NCBI GenBank assembly: GCA_049597955.1
Contig: JBMYND010000008.1
Location: forward strand, 1-64,000
Source of the DNA: JAYPAN01 sp049597955
GTDB lineage: Bacteria > Pseudomonadota > Alphaproteobacteria > RS24
Reading direction: 5' to 3'
Length of the DNA: 64,000 nt
Shown: positions 35,036 to 43,142 of the stretch, one piece after another
Numbering within the stretch: position 1 is the first letter of the stretch
Layout: every line of letters begins with the position of its first letter
Program-made: the position numbers and the translations under genes
The notes under the pieces: generated by a model
Database searches by the model: none
What the model saw: the letters and a program-made list of their open reading frames with translations, nothing else
What the model was told of the DNA's origin: nothing

Positions 35036-35449
35036 CTATTTCGTGCGGCCCTGGATTTTTTCAAATGTGCGCAAGCCGCCAAGGCCGAGCAGGGCGTAGA
35101 GTATGGTGGTCAGCACATCGAGTTGCAGCGCCGGTGGGGCAAGGTTTTCAGCCCCGGCCAGCGCCGCCAGCCAAAGCAGCACATCGCGCAGCACGAAATT
35201 ATAAAACAGCGCCATGCCGCACACCCAGCCAATAAATGGCCGCCAACCGGCGACAAACACCGATTTATGCGCCGCCTCGACGCGGTTTATCTCGGTCTGC
35301 ACCAGCGCCGGTTGCTGGGCAATGCGCGCCAGCATGGCTTGTTTGTCGAGCCGTTCTTCATCGGAAGTGAACAGCGCGTCGAGCACATTGCCAATGGCTT
35401 CAACCGGCTGGGCGGCGGGGCGTTTCAAAAATGACCACATGGCAGCCAT
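35036..35449 (-). CDS. 3-TM holin of the gene-transfer-agent type
   Basis: This encodes 137 residues. The pattern INRVEAAHKSVFVAGWRPFIGWVCG is the hallmark of the holin-of-3-TMs family described for gene transfer agent release. Hydrophobic segments near 75-95, 95-115 and 115-130 fit membrane insertion. No endolysin, capsid or other phage gene accompanies it here. The start MAAMWSF at 35449 is chosen because the upstream extension does not resemble the family. Confidence 0.85.
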   Translation of the reverse strand: MAAMWSFLKRPAAQPVEAIGNVLDALFTSDEERLDKQAMLARIAQQPALVQTEINRVEAAHKSVFVAGWRPFIGWVCGMALFYNFVLRDVLLWLAALAGAENLAPPALQLDVLTTILYALLGLGGLRTFEKIQGRTK

Positions 35450-35513
35450 TATGCCCCGCCGCCGCGCAAGGGCGATAAAGCGGCCATTTTGCCGCCATAT
35501 CAGCCGCTTACGC

Positions 35514-36083
35514 TCACTCGCCGCCGAAATACATAACCAGCCCAAGGCTTAACCGGTCAAGCCGGTCTTCTGCCTTTAAGCCGCCACGGGTGAAATCGAG
35601 CCGCACCAGCCGACCCGGCGCGAGGCGATAATCCACCCCCGCGCCAATCAAGGCTTCGGTTTTATCACTGGTGCCGCTGACTGTGCTGATGCCGTCAATA
35701 TACAAATTGCTGCGGCTTCTGGCGTGATAGAGACCGGCCCGCAAATAGGGCGAAACCGCATGCTCACCGGCCGGATGCAACAGCGCCACCGCCTCCCAAT
35801 GATAGACTTTGGAATATGAGCCTTGGTCATTGGCGTAATCATTGGCCTGTGTATAGGCCAGCTCATAGCTGAGCTGCTGGCCCTGACGATAGCCGACACC
35901 GAGCATAAAGCCGCTGCCCTCTTCCTGTTCGCCGTTAATATCACCGGCAAATTCAAAATCGCTGCTGACAATGGCAGCGACGGAAACATAAGCCTTGTCC
36001 ATGCGGCTGTCGGCCTGTGCCGGTGCCGCCGTGAACAGAAAACCAAACGCAAACGCAACAGATAACAGATGACAATATCGCAT
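35514..36083 (-). CDS. Small outer-membrane beta-barrel protein
   Basis: This encodes 189 residues with a signal peptide (about 1-24, ending AQA). Alternating hydrophobic strands (SYELAYTQAND, YHWEAVALLH, SPYLRAGLYHA, LIGAGVDYRL, LSLGLVMYFGG) fit an 8-strand OmpX/opacity-type barrel. Function is unknown; porin-like or adhesin roles are possible. It is 65 bp from the holin gene. Confidence 0.75.
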   Translation of the reverse strand: MRYCHLLSVAFAFGFLFTAAPAQADSRMDKAYVSVAAIVSSDFEFAGDINGEQEEGSGFMLGVGYRQGQQLSYELAYTQANDYANDQGSYSKVYHWEAVALLHPAGEHAVSPYLRAGLYHARSRSNLYIDGISTVSGTSDKTEALIGAGVDYRLAPGRLVRLDFTRGGLKAEDRLDRLSLGLVMYFGGE

Positions 36084-36144
36084 AGCGCACTCCTTTTTCT
36101 TGCTTGTGCGGCGCGCAACATAGCAGGAGAGGCAGGGGCCTCCA

Positions 36145-36175
36145 ATAAAAAACAGCCCGCCAAAGCGGGCTGTTT
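36145..36175 (-). terminator. Intrinsic terminator of the nrd operon
   Basis: A 10-bp stem AACAGCCCGC with GCGGGCTGTT and a 4-nt loop lies at 36151-36174, followed on the minus transcript by a U-rich tract. It starts about 25 bp after the nrdB stop. Confidence 0.9.
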
Positions 36176-36199
36176 CATATTATTGACCGGCGCTTAATG

Positions 36200-37159
36200 T
36201 CAGTCGAAGGCTTCATCCCAAGTGCCGGTGGTCGCCGCCTTGGCATATTCAGTGGCGCGGCCTTCAAAGAAATTCATATGCTCAATGCCATTGAGCATTT
36301 CATCCATCCAGGGCAGCGGGTTTTTCTCAATATCATAAATCGGGTTCAGCCCAAGCTGGGTCAGCCGCCGATTGCCGATAAAGCGGATATAATCCTTCAC
36401 TTCCTGCGGCTCCAAGCCTTCCACACCGCCCATTTCAAACGCCAAATCAATAAAGGCGTCTTCATGCGTCACCACGGTTTCACATGCTTTATACAAGTCG
36501 CGCTGGACATTTTCGTTCCAAATTTCCGGGTTTTCCCGAATGAATGTATTGAATAATTGCACAGTGGAATTGGTGTGCAGTGTCTCATCGCGGGCCGACC
36601 ATGTCACGATTTGCCCCATGCCCTTCATTTTGTTGAAGCGCGGGAAATTCATCAAAATCGCGAAGCTGGCAAATAATTGCAGGCCCTCGGTAAAGCCACC
36701 AAATACGGCCAGCGTCTTGGCTATGTCTTCTTTGGTCTCGACACCCCATTCCTGCATATAGTCATATTTGTCTTTCATCTCGCCATATTTCATAAAGGCT
36801 TCATACTCGACTTCGGGCATGCCGATTGTGTCGAGCAAATGCGAATAGGCGGCAATGTGAATCGTTTCCATATTGGAAAAAGCGGCCAGCATCATTTGCA
36901 CTTCGGTCGGTTTGAAGACTTGCGAATAATGCTTCATATAGCAATTATTCACCTCAACATCGGCCTGCACGAAAAAGCGGAAAATCTGCGTCAGCAAATT
37001 GCGCTCGGCACCGGTCAGTTTTTTGTGCCAATCCTTAACATCTTCAGCCAGCGGCACTTCTTCCGGCAGCCAGTGAATCCGCTGTTGCGTCAGCCATGCA
37101 TCATAGGCCCACGGATAGCGGAAAGGTTTATAAACGATGCGTTCTTCAAGCAATGACAT
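36200..37159 (-). CDS. nrdB: Class I ribonucleotide reductase beta subunit
   Basis: This encodes a 319-residue R2-type subunit that houses the dimetal-tyrosyl cofactor. The ligand and radical residues are visible: Glu98 and His101 with radical Tyr105 in METIHIAAY, Glu in FGGFTEGL, and Glu/His in ARDETLHT. All key residues needed for a class Ia-like radical are present. It follows nrdA by 69 bp on the minus strand and ends at an intrinsic terminator. Confidence 0.95.
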   Translation of the reverse strand: MSLLEERIVYKPFRYPWAYDAWLTQQRIHWLPEEVPLAEDVKDWHKKLTGAERNLLTQIFRFFVQADVEVNNCYMKHYSQVFKPTEVQMMLAAFSNMETIHIAAYSHLLDTIGMPEVEYEAFMKYGEMKDKYDYMQEWGVETKEDIAKTLAVFGGFTEGLQLFASFAILMNFPRFNKMKGMGQIVTWSARDETLHTNSTVQLFNTFIRENPEIWNENVQRDLYKACETVVTHEDAFIDLAFEMGGVEGLEPQEVKDYIRFIGNRRLTQLGLNPIYDIEKNPLPWMDEMLNGIEHMNFFEGRATEYAKAATTGTWDEAFD

Positions 37160-37228
37160 ATGCTTACCCTTTCTTACTTTACCTGCAAGCGCCGATATTC
37201 TGCGCTGATAACTGCCCTGCCCATGCCC

Positions 37229-39232
37229 TTATTGGCATGACAGACATTCTTCATAATCATTTGCCTCAGCCGCATTGGCCATAGCAGCGGCGGCCTCTTT
37301 ACCGGCGTCTTTTTCGGCCCGCTGAATCGACAGCGAGCGGCAGTAATAAAGGCTTTTGACGCCTTTTTTCCATGCCTGATAATGGATTTGGTGCAAATCC
37401 TTCTTATGGATATTGGCGGGCAGAAACACATTCAGCGATTGCGCCTGGTCAATCAAATCGGCGCGGTCGCCTGCCAAATCAATCAGCCAGCGTTGGTCAA
37501 TTTCAAAAGCGGTTTTGAACACGGCTTTTTCATCATCGCTGAGGAAATCAAGCTGCTGCACTGAGCCGCCCGATGTCACAATAGACGACCAGACATCATC
37601 ATTATTCTGGCCCTTTTCACTGAGCAATTTATCAAGATGGCGGTTGCGCACATTGAATGAGCCGGACAGGGTTTTATGGGTAAAACTATTGCCCGCAATC
37701 GGCTCAATACCGGGGCTGGTGCCGCCGCAAATAATGGAGATGGACGCGGTTGGCGCAATCGCCGTCTTATTGGAGAAGCGTTCATTAATGCCGCATTCGG
37801 CAGCATCCAGACAGGGGCCGCGCTCATTGGCCAATTGCCGCGAGGCTTCGTCAGCATGGGTTTTGATATGGGTGAAAATGCGCTTGTTCCAGACTTTCGC
37901 CATCACCGATTCCCACGGAATCATATTGGCCTGCAGGAATGAGTGAAAACCCATCACGCCCAAGCCGACACTGCGCTCACGCTGGGCGGAGTATTTCGCC
38001 TTGGCCATTTCATCGGGCGCGCGCTGGATGAAATCTTCCAACACATTGTCGAGAAAGCGCATGACATCCGGGATGAATTGCTCATCCTTCGACCATTCCA
38101 TAAATTTCTCGGCATTCAGCGAAGACAGGCAACACACAGCCGTGCGCTGCTGGCCAAGATGGTCTTCACCGGTCGGCAAGGTGATTTCCGAGCACAGATT
38201 GGAGGTTTTGATTTCCAGATTGAGCAATTTTTGCTGCTCAGGGCGCGTATTATTCACCGTATCCTTGAACACCATATAGGGTTCGCCGGTTTCAATCCGC
38301 GTGGTCAGCATACGAATCCACAAATCGCGCGCTTTCAATGTGGCCTGCACAGAGCCATCTTTCGGGCTGCGCAGCGCCCAATCCTCATCGGCTTCAACAG
38401 CGCGCATAAAGGCATCGGAAATCAGCACACCATGATGCAGATTCAGCGCCTTGCGATTCGGGTCGCCACCGGTCGGGCGGCGAATTTCGGTAAATTCTTC
38501 AATCTCGGGATGGTCAACCGGCAGATAGACCGCCGCCGAGCCGCGCCGCAATGAGCCTTGCGAAATCGCCAATGTCAGACTGTCCATCACACGGATAAAC
38601 GGCACAATGCCGCTGGTCTTGCCATTTTGCCCGACCCGCTCGCCAATTGAGCGCAAATTGCCCCAATAGCTGCCAATGCCGCCACCGCGCGCCGCCAGCC
38701 AGACATTCTCATTCCACAGATTGACAATATCGCCAAGGCTGTCATTGGCCTCGTTCAAAAAGCAGGAAATGGGCAGGCCGCGATCCGTGCCGCCATTCGA
38801 CAAAACCGGCGTGGCAGGCATAAACCAAAGCTTTGAAATATAATCATAAAGACGTTGGGCATGCGCTTCATCATCACCATAATAAGAGGCGACGCGGGCA
38901 AATAAATCTTGAAAAGTCTCGCCAGGCATTAAATAGCGGTCGGTCAGCGTGGCCTTGCCGAAAGCGGTCAGCAGGGCGTCACGCGCCGGGTCGGTTTTCA
39001 CCCGTGGACGCGCAATAAATTGAACAGCCTGGTCTTGGCGGTCAAAATCCATACGCGGCTCGCTGTCGCCGGGATGCCCCTCAGCGCGCCGCAGCTGGCG
39101 GCCCATGCCTGCCAATTCTTTTACTTCTTCCTGTGTCAAACCGTCAAAAGCCTTGCTCGAATCCAGCGCCGCGTCTCCCTGATGTTCCTGCTGTTTTGCA
39201 TCATTTATGCCCGACACTGTTTCTCTAAACAT
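37229..39232 (-). CDS. nrdA: Class I ribonucleotide reductase alpha subunit
   Basis: This encodes a 667-residue R1-type catalytic subunit reducing ribonucleoside diphosphates. Motifs include ISCFLN, LNLEIKTSNLCSEI (active-site Asn/Cys/Glu), GTSPGIEPI, and the C-terminal redox pair in EECLSCQ. The N-terminal region (about 1-60) is acidic and has no obvious ATP-cone, so dATP feedback through a cone is doubtful by eye. Expression is probably under NrdR and DnaA (boxes at 39488 and 39648). Confidence 0.95.
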   Translation of the reverse strand: MFRETVSGINDAKQQEHQGDAALDSSKAFDGLTQEEVKELAGMGRQLRRAEGHPGDSEPRMDFDRQDQAVQFIARPRVKTDPARDALLTAFGKATLTDRYLMPGETFQDLFARVASYYGDDEAHAQRLYDYISKLWFMPATPVLSNGGTDRGLPISCFLNEANDSLGDIVNLWNENVWLAARGGGIGSYWGNLRSIGERVGQNGKTSGIVPFIRVMDSLTLAISQGSLRRGSAAVYLPVDHPEIEEFTEIRRPTGGDPNRKALNLHHGVLISDAFMRAVEADEDWALRSPKDGSVQATLKARDLWIRMLTTRIETGEPYMVFKDTVNNTRPEQQKLLNLEIKTSNLCSEITLPTGEDHLGQQRTAVCCLSSLNAEKFMEWSKDEQFIPDVMRFLDNVLEDFIQRAPDEMAKAKYSAQRERSVGLGVMGFHSFLQANMIPWESVMAKVWNKRIFTHIKTHADEASRQLANERGPCLDAAECGINERFSNKTAIAPTASISIICGGTSPGIEPIAGNSFTHKTLSGSFNVRNRHLDKLLSEKGQNNDDVWSSIVTSGGSVQQLDFLSDDEKAVFKTAFEIDQRWLIDLAGDRADLIDQAQSLNVFLPANIHKKDLHQIHYQAWKKGVKSLYYCRSLSIQRAEKDAGKEAAAAMANAAEANDYEECLSCQ

Positions 39233-39487
39233 ATTCAGCCCTTCCCGCCTAATACCAAACCAACAGCACCTAAAAATCTGGTGCCTTTACTCTAACCCCT
39301 TGAAATACGGGTTTTTTTATCTGGTTTGCCTTGCCTGAAAGACCGCGAATTCAATTCCCCCAAAGACACGCTTCCTGTCAGCGCGCAAGCAGTCGCGCCG
39401 GTGAAAGACTATCACGGCCTGTTTCATGCAGTTGGCGGTTTCTGCTAAGGTCGCGCGTTTCGCTGTTGACCAAATCAGAAGCACCAG

Positions 39488-39503
39488 ACACTAGATATAG
39501 TGT
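39488..39503. promoter_or_regulatory. NrdR box upstream of nrdA
   Basis: The 16-mer ACACTAGATATAGTGT is a near-perfect palindrome matching the NrdR consensus acaCwATATwGtgt. NrdR boxes normally occur in pairs about three helical turns apart; a weaker palindrome CAACAGATAGTTG lies at 39523-39535, roughly that distance away, as a possible second box. Confidence 0.8.
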
Positions 39504-39647
39504 ATAAAGCCGCCGCCAACGTCAACAGATAGTTGCACAAAAAAATAATTTTTTTTGTTGGACGGAAAAAATTGTGTAATTTCAATCACTAATCAGATGC
39601 GACCAAAGGCGCTTGGCTTTATGACGCGCGAAAAGTTTTTCACAAGT

Positions 39648-39656
39648 TTATCCACA
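39648..39656. promoter_or_regulatory. DnaA box
   Basis: TTATCCACA exactly matches the consensus DnaA box. It lies about 145 bp upstream of the NrdR box and about 415 bp upstream of the nrdA start; DnaA-mediated control of nrd genes is known in other bacteria. One box does not make an origin. Confidence 0.6.
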
Positions 39657-39682
39657 GGATGCAAATCACCCTCTCAACACAG

Positions 39683-39979
39683 CTATTTTTGCCGGTAAAG
39701 GGGAATCATTCGAACCACCAGCCAGCCAATGCTTACAACATGGCCGAGCAGAAAAATCGGTGCTGACCAGGCCAGCGCGACGCGCCAATCTTTTTCGGTC
39801 AAAAATATCACCGCGCTGACCGCCACCCCGCCAAGCATGACATCCATCAAAGTGACCAATCCCCAAGGCTCGGCAATCACCCGGTCAAAACCGGTCAATC
39901 CGACCCGCGCATAGGCCAGCACACAAAGGCCGATAAAAGCCAGCCCGGCCAATCCCAGTGCAATTTGTAATCTGTTCAT
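39683..39979 (-). CDS. Small membrane protein (DUF1475-like)
   Basis: This encodes 98 residues with about three membrane segments (6-26, 40-60, 70-92). The stretch EPWGLVTLMDVMLGG followed by FLTEKDWRVALAW resembles the DUF1475-type integral membrane family, of unknown function. It is monocistronic between the nrd promoter and the thiolase terminator. Confidence 0.65.
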   Translation of the reverse strand: MNRLQIALGLAGLAFIGLCVLAYARVGLTGFDRVIAEPWGLVTLMDVMLGGVAVSAVIFLTEKDWRVALAWSAPIFLLGHVVSIGWLVVRMIPLYRQK

Positions 39980-40000
39980 GTCTCATCTCCCAATCGGGGC

Positions 40001-40038
40001 GCAAAAAACCCGCGACAGCCGCTCGGCCATCGCGGGTT
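40001..40038 (-). terminator. Intrinsic terminator after the thiolase gene
   Basis: A 9-bp stem (40007-40015 with 40030-40038) carries a small inner GCCG/CGGC helix in its loop and is followed on the minus transcript by six U. It sits about 25 bp beyond the thiolase stop. Confidence 0.85.
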
Positions 40039-40062
40039 TACATTAGCAAGTTTCAGGTGCTG

Positions 40063-41250
40063 TTACAGCACTTCAAACAGACCGGCGGCCCCCATGCCAC
40101 CGCCAATGCACATGGTCACAACGACGTTTTTCGCATTACGCCGCTTGCCTTCCATCAGCGCATGGCCTACCAGGCGGGCGCCTGTCATGCCATAAGGGTG
40201 GCCAATGGCGATTGAGCCGCCATTGACATTATATTTCTCATTGTCAATGCCGAGGCGGTCGCGGCAATACAGTGCTTGGCTGGCAAATGCCTCATTCAGC
40301 TCCCACAAATCAATATCATCGACGCTCAGGCCATGGCGCTCCAGCAGGCGCGGCACGGCGAAAACCGGGCCAATGCCCATTTCATCCGGCTCGCAACCGG
40401 CGACAGCAAAACCGCGAAACGCACCCAGCGGCTCAAGCCCGCGACGCTCAGCTTCCTTGCCTTCCATCACAACAACAGCGGCCGCGCCATCCGATAATTG
40501 CGACGCATTGCCGGCAGTCACAAACTGGCCTTCCCCGCGCACCGGCGCCAGACCGTTCAGACCTTCCAGCGTGGTTTGCGGGCGATTGCACTCATCGCGG
40601 TCAACTGTGTAATCGACAATGGTTTCCTCGCCGGTTTCCTTATTGACCTGCTTCATTTTCGTCTGCATTGGCACAATTTCATCGGCAAACAGATTGGCGT
40701 CTTGGGCAGCCGCCATACGCTGCTGGCTTTGCAGCGCATATTCATCCTGCGCCTCGCGCGACACATTATAGCGGTCGGCCACAATATCGGCGGTCTCAAT
40801 CATTGGCATCCACAGCGCCGGATAGCTTTCCAGCAATTTGTCTTCCGTGATGTTTTTGTGATTGGCGCCCTGCATTTGCACCAATGAAATGCTTTCCACA
40901 CCGGCACCGACTGTGACCGGCACATTTTCGTTCAACACACGACCGGCAGCCATGGCGATGGTTTGCAGGCCGGATGAGCAAAAGCGGTTCACCGTCACGC
41001 CGGATGTCGAGACCGGGCAACCGGCCCAAATCGCCGACAAGCGACCGACATTTTGGCCCGTCGCACCTTCCGGCGTGCCGCACCCCATAATCACGTCTTC
41101 AACATCACCCGGCTCAATACCGGCGCGCTCAATCGCGTGTTTAATGGCATGGCCGCCCATTGCGGCACCATGCGTCATATTAAAGCCGCCACGGCCTGAT
41201 TTGGCCAATCCGGTGCGGGCCGATGATACAATTACTGCTTCCCTGGTCAT
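40063..41250 (-). CDS. Acetyl-CoA acyltransferase (thiolase)
   Basis: This encodes 395 residues of the thiolase family. The nucleophilic Cys91 is in NRFCSSGLQ, the catalytic His in IAIGHPYGMTG and the second Cys in CIGGGMG. It could act in beta-oxidation (FadA-like) or acetoacetyl-CoA formation; no partner genes lie next to it to decide. It has its own terminator. Confidence 0.93.
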   Translation of the reverse strand: MTREAVIVSSARTGLAKSGRGGFNMTHGAAMGGHAIKHAIERAGIEPGDVEDVIMGCGTPEGATGQNVGRLSAIWAGCPVSTSGVTVNRFCSSGLQTIAMAAGRVLNENVPVTVGAGVESISLVQMQGANHKNITEDKLLESYPALWMPMIETADIVADRYNVSREAQDEYALQSQQRMAAAQDANLFADEIVPMQTKMKQVNKETGEETIVDYTVDRDECNRPQTTLEGLNGLAPVRGEGQFVTAGNASQLSDGAAAVVVMEGKEAERRGLEPLGAFRGFAVAGCEPDEMGIGPVFAVPRLLERHGLSVDDIDLWELNEAFASQALYCRDRLGIDNEKYNVNGGSIAIGHPYGMTGARLVGHALMEGKRRNAKNVVVTMCIGGGMGAAGLFEVL

Positions 41251-41550
41251 GTGGTTCTCCCTTCATCAATCTTCAGGTTTGGCGCGATTGTGGTGCATCC
41301 GCCCCGCTATTTCAAACATTATTTCGGAAATCTGCCCCAAGCGCCGGTCTGTTTACCAAAATTTAGCGCGCATCGGGCAAAACTCATTTTGTCGCGCCAA
41401 AAACAACAAGGCATAAGAAGAAGAATAAGCGACACTGACCCTGTATAAATACCATCCTACAGCACAACGGGCGTCATTATTCCGCCGCAATTTTCGCCCT
41501 ATATCAATTGCGCTTCGATTTTTGGGAAGCGGGAAACCACAGGAGCCAAA
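41251..41550. other. Intergenic gap, divergent promoters
   Basis: This 300-bp gap separates the divergent thiolase and msrB genes and must hold both promoters. I see no gene, RNA or clear operator in it. A purine-rich stretch near 41414-41430 is the only notable feature. Confidence 0.5.
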
Positions 41551-42120
41551 ATGTGCGATAATTTTCGTTTCAGCCGCGTCTTGCCGGTCATGTGGTTTTG
41601 GGCGGCGCTTTTATGCGCCCTGACGCTCACGCCAGCCGCCGCTTTTGATGCCAAGCAATTCACCAAACCCTCCAAGGCTGATTTGCAAGCGCGACTGACC
41701 GCCCTGCAATATGCGGTGACGCAAAAAGACAAAACCGAGCCGCCCTATCGCAATCGCTATTGGAACTCCAAAGCTGAAGGCATTTATGTCGATATTGTAT
41801 CGGGTGAGCCGCTATTCTCCTCGCGCGATAAATATGACAGCGGCACGGGCTGGCCGTCTTTCACCCAACCCCTGCCCGGCGTGCGCATTGTTGAAAAGGC
41901 GGATTTCAAAATGCTATTGCCGCGCACGGAAGTGCGCTCGGCCCATGCCGACAGCCATTTGGGGCATGTTTTTGACGATGGCCCGGCACCGACCGGCCTG
42001 CGTTATTGCATTAATTCGGCAGCTTTGCGATTTGTGCCATTGGCAGATATGGCCGCACAGGGCTATGGCGCTTTTCTGCCCCTATTTGAAAAATCGGCCG
42101 CTCATCAGCCCGGGCGCTGA
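41551..42120 (+). CDS. msrB: Exported peptide-methionine (R)-S-oxide reductase
   Basis: This encodes 189 residues. An N-terminal signal or membrane segment (about 10-32, ending PAAAF) precedes an MsrB domain: YDSGTGWPSF, RSAHADSHLGHVFDDG and the catalytic Cys in RYCINSAALRF. The CxxC zinc pairs found in many MsrB enzymes are not seen, as in other zinc-free forms. It probably repairs oxidised methionine in envelope proteins. The next gene starts 65 bp downstream in the same direction. Confidence 0.92.
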   Translation: MCDNFRFSRVLPVMWFWAALLCALTLTPAAAFDAKQFTKPSKADLQARLTALQYAVTQKDKTEPPYRNRYWNSKAEGIYVDIVSGEPLFSSRDKYDSGTGWPSFTQPLPGVRIVEKADFKMLLPRTEVRSAHADSHLGHVFDDGPAPTGLRYCINSAALRFVPLADMAAQGYGAFLPLFEKSAAHQPGR

Positions 42121-42184
42121 CAATCTGTCGCTTGTCTCGCCGGTGATTTTTCGGCAAGCTGCGCCATCACCAGAAAGGCGCATC

Positions 42185-43126
42185 ATGACAGACAATAACA
42201 AACCCCACCCCAATATGATTTTTGGCTATCGTGGCCTGGCGCAGGCTTGGGAATGTGACCTGATGGGGCATTTGAATGTGTCGCATTATTTTGGGCGCTC
42301 TTCCGACCAAGCCTTTTTCATGCGCCATGCGCTTGGCCTGTCGCCGAGCTATTTGGCGGCCGAGAAACGCGGCACAGTGGCCTTGCAGGAGCATGTGCGC
42401 TTTCACCGCGAAGTGCCGGCCGGTGGGCTGATGATTGGCCGTTCGGCACCGGTTGACATTAACCAACGCACCATGACTGTCTGTCAGGAGTTTCGTGACA
42501 GTGATGATAATTTGCTGACCTGTTTCAAAACCGTGATTGGCTTTTTCGATTTACAGGCGCGCAAGCTTTTGCCTTGGCCGGAGGCGACATTGGAAAAAGC
42601 CGAAAAAATGCGCATAGACCTGCCGGACTATGCCGCGCCGAAATATCTGCCCGCCAGCGGCAAACCGGACGACACCACGCGTGCGCAAAGCGCGGCGCAA
42701 GGTTTTGTCCGGCTTGGCGCGACCGGCATTAATAGCTGGGAATGTGACCAGTTCGGCCATATGAACACCATGTTTTATGTCCGCCGCCTGACCGAAGCCG
42801 TGCCGCATTTCTGGCACTATGCCGGTATTGACTTGAAACAATCCCTGTCGGCCAAACGTGGATTTGCGGTTGGCGAAATCTGCGTCAATTATGTCGGCGA
42901 ATTATGCGAAGGCGAAATGGTCGAAACCTGGACAGCCATGCGGCAAGTCAATGAAAAAACGGCGCAATTCGAGCATCGCCTGTTCAATGTCGAAACCGGC
43001 GCTTTGGCGGCGCAAGTGACCGCCATCACTGTGCATTTTGACCTTGAGACGCGCCGTGCAACCGCTTGGTCAGACGCGCTGCGCGCCAAGCTGCAAGCCG
43101 TCACAATTGGCCTGGATGGTGACTAA
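42185..43126 (+). CDS. Double-hotdog acyl-CoA thioesterase-like protein
   Basis: This encodes 313 residues from the ATG at 42185. Two hotdog repeats carry parallel motifs, WECDLMGHLNVSHYF near residue 20 and WECDQFGHMNTMFYV near 195; each has the Asp/Asn-x-x-Gly-His-x-Asn pattern of 4-hydroxybenzoyl-CoA-type thioesterases. Substrate is unknown. The longer open frame upstream belongs to a shadow of msrB. Confidence 0.85.
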   Translation: MTDNNKPHPNMIFGYRGLAQAWECDLMGHLNVSHYFGRSSDQAFFMRHALGLSPSYLAAEKRGTVALQEHVRFHREVPAGGLMIGRSAPVDINQRTMTVCQEFRDSDDNLLTCFKTVIGFFDLQARKLLPWPEATLEKAEKMRIDLPDYAAPKYLPASGKPDDTTRAQSAAQGFVRLGATGINSWECDQFGHMNTMFYVRRLTEAVPHFWHYAGIDLKQSLSAKRGFAVGEICVNYVGELCEGEMVETWTAMRQVNEKTAQFEHRLFNVETGALAAQVTAITVHFDLETRRATAWSDALRAKLQAVTIGLDGD

Positions 43127-43142
43127 TCGGTAGCCAACAGGC

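Larger units (their letters stand above)
39233..39682 (-). promoter_or_regulatory. nrdAB upstream region
   Basis: No gene is seen in this 450-bp gap. It holds the NrdR-like box (39488-39503), an AT-rich tract with long A and T runs (39540-39572) and a perfect DnaA box (39648-39656). These are enough to explain cell-cycle and dNTP-dependent control of nrdA. Confidence 0.7.

Noticed and set aside
39540..39660. Possible replication origin (A/T runs plus DnaA box)
   Set aside because: Only one perfect DnaA box is present and no dnaA, hemE or parAB genes are near; nrd regulation explains it better.
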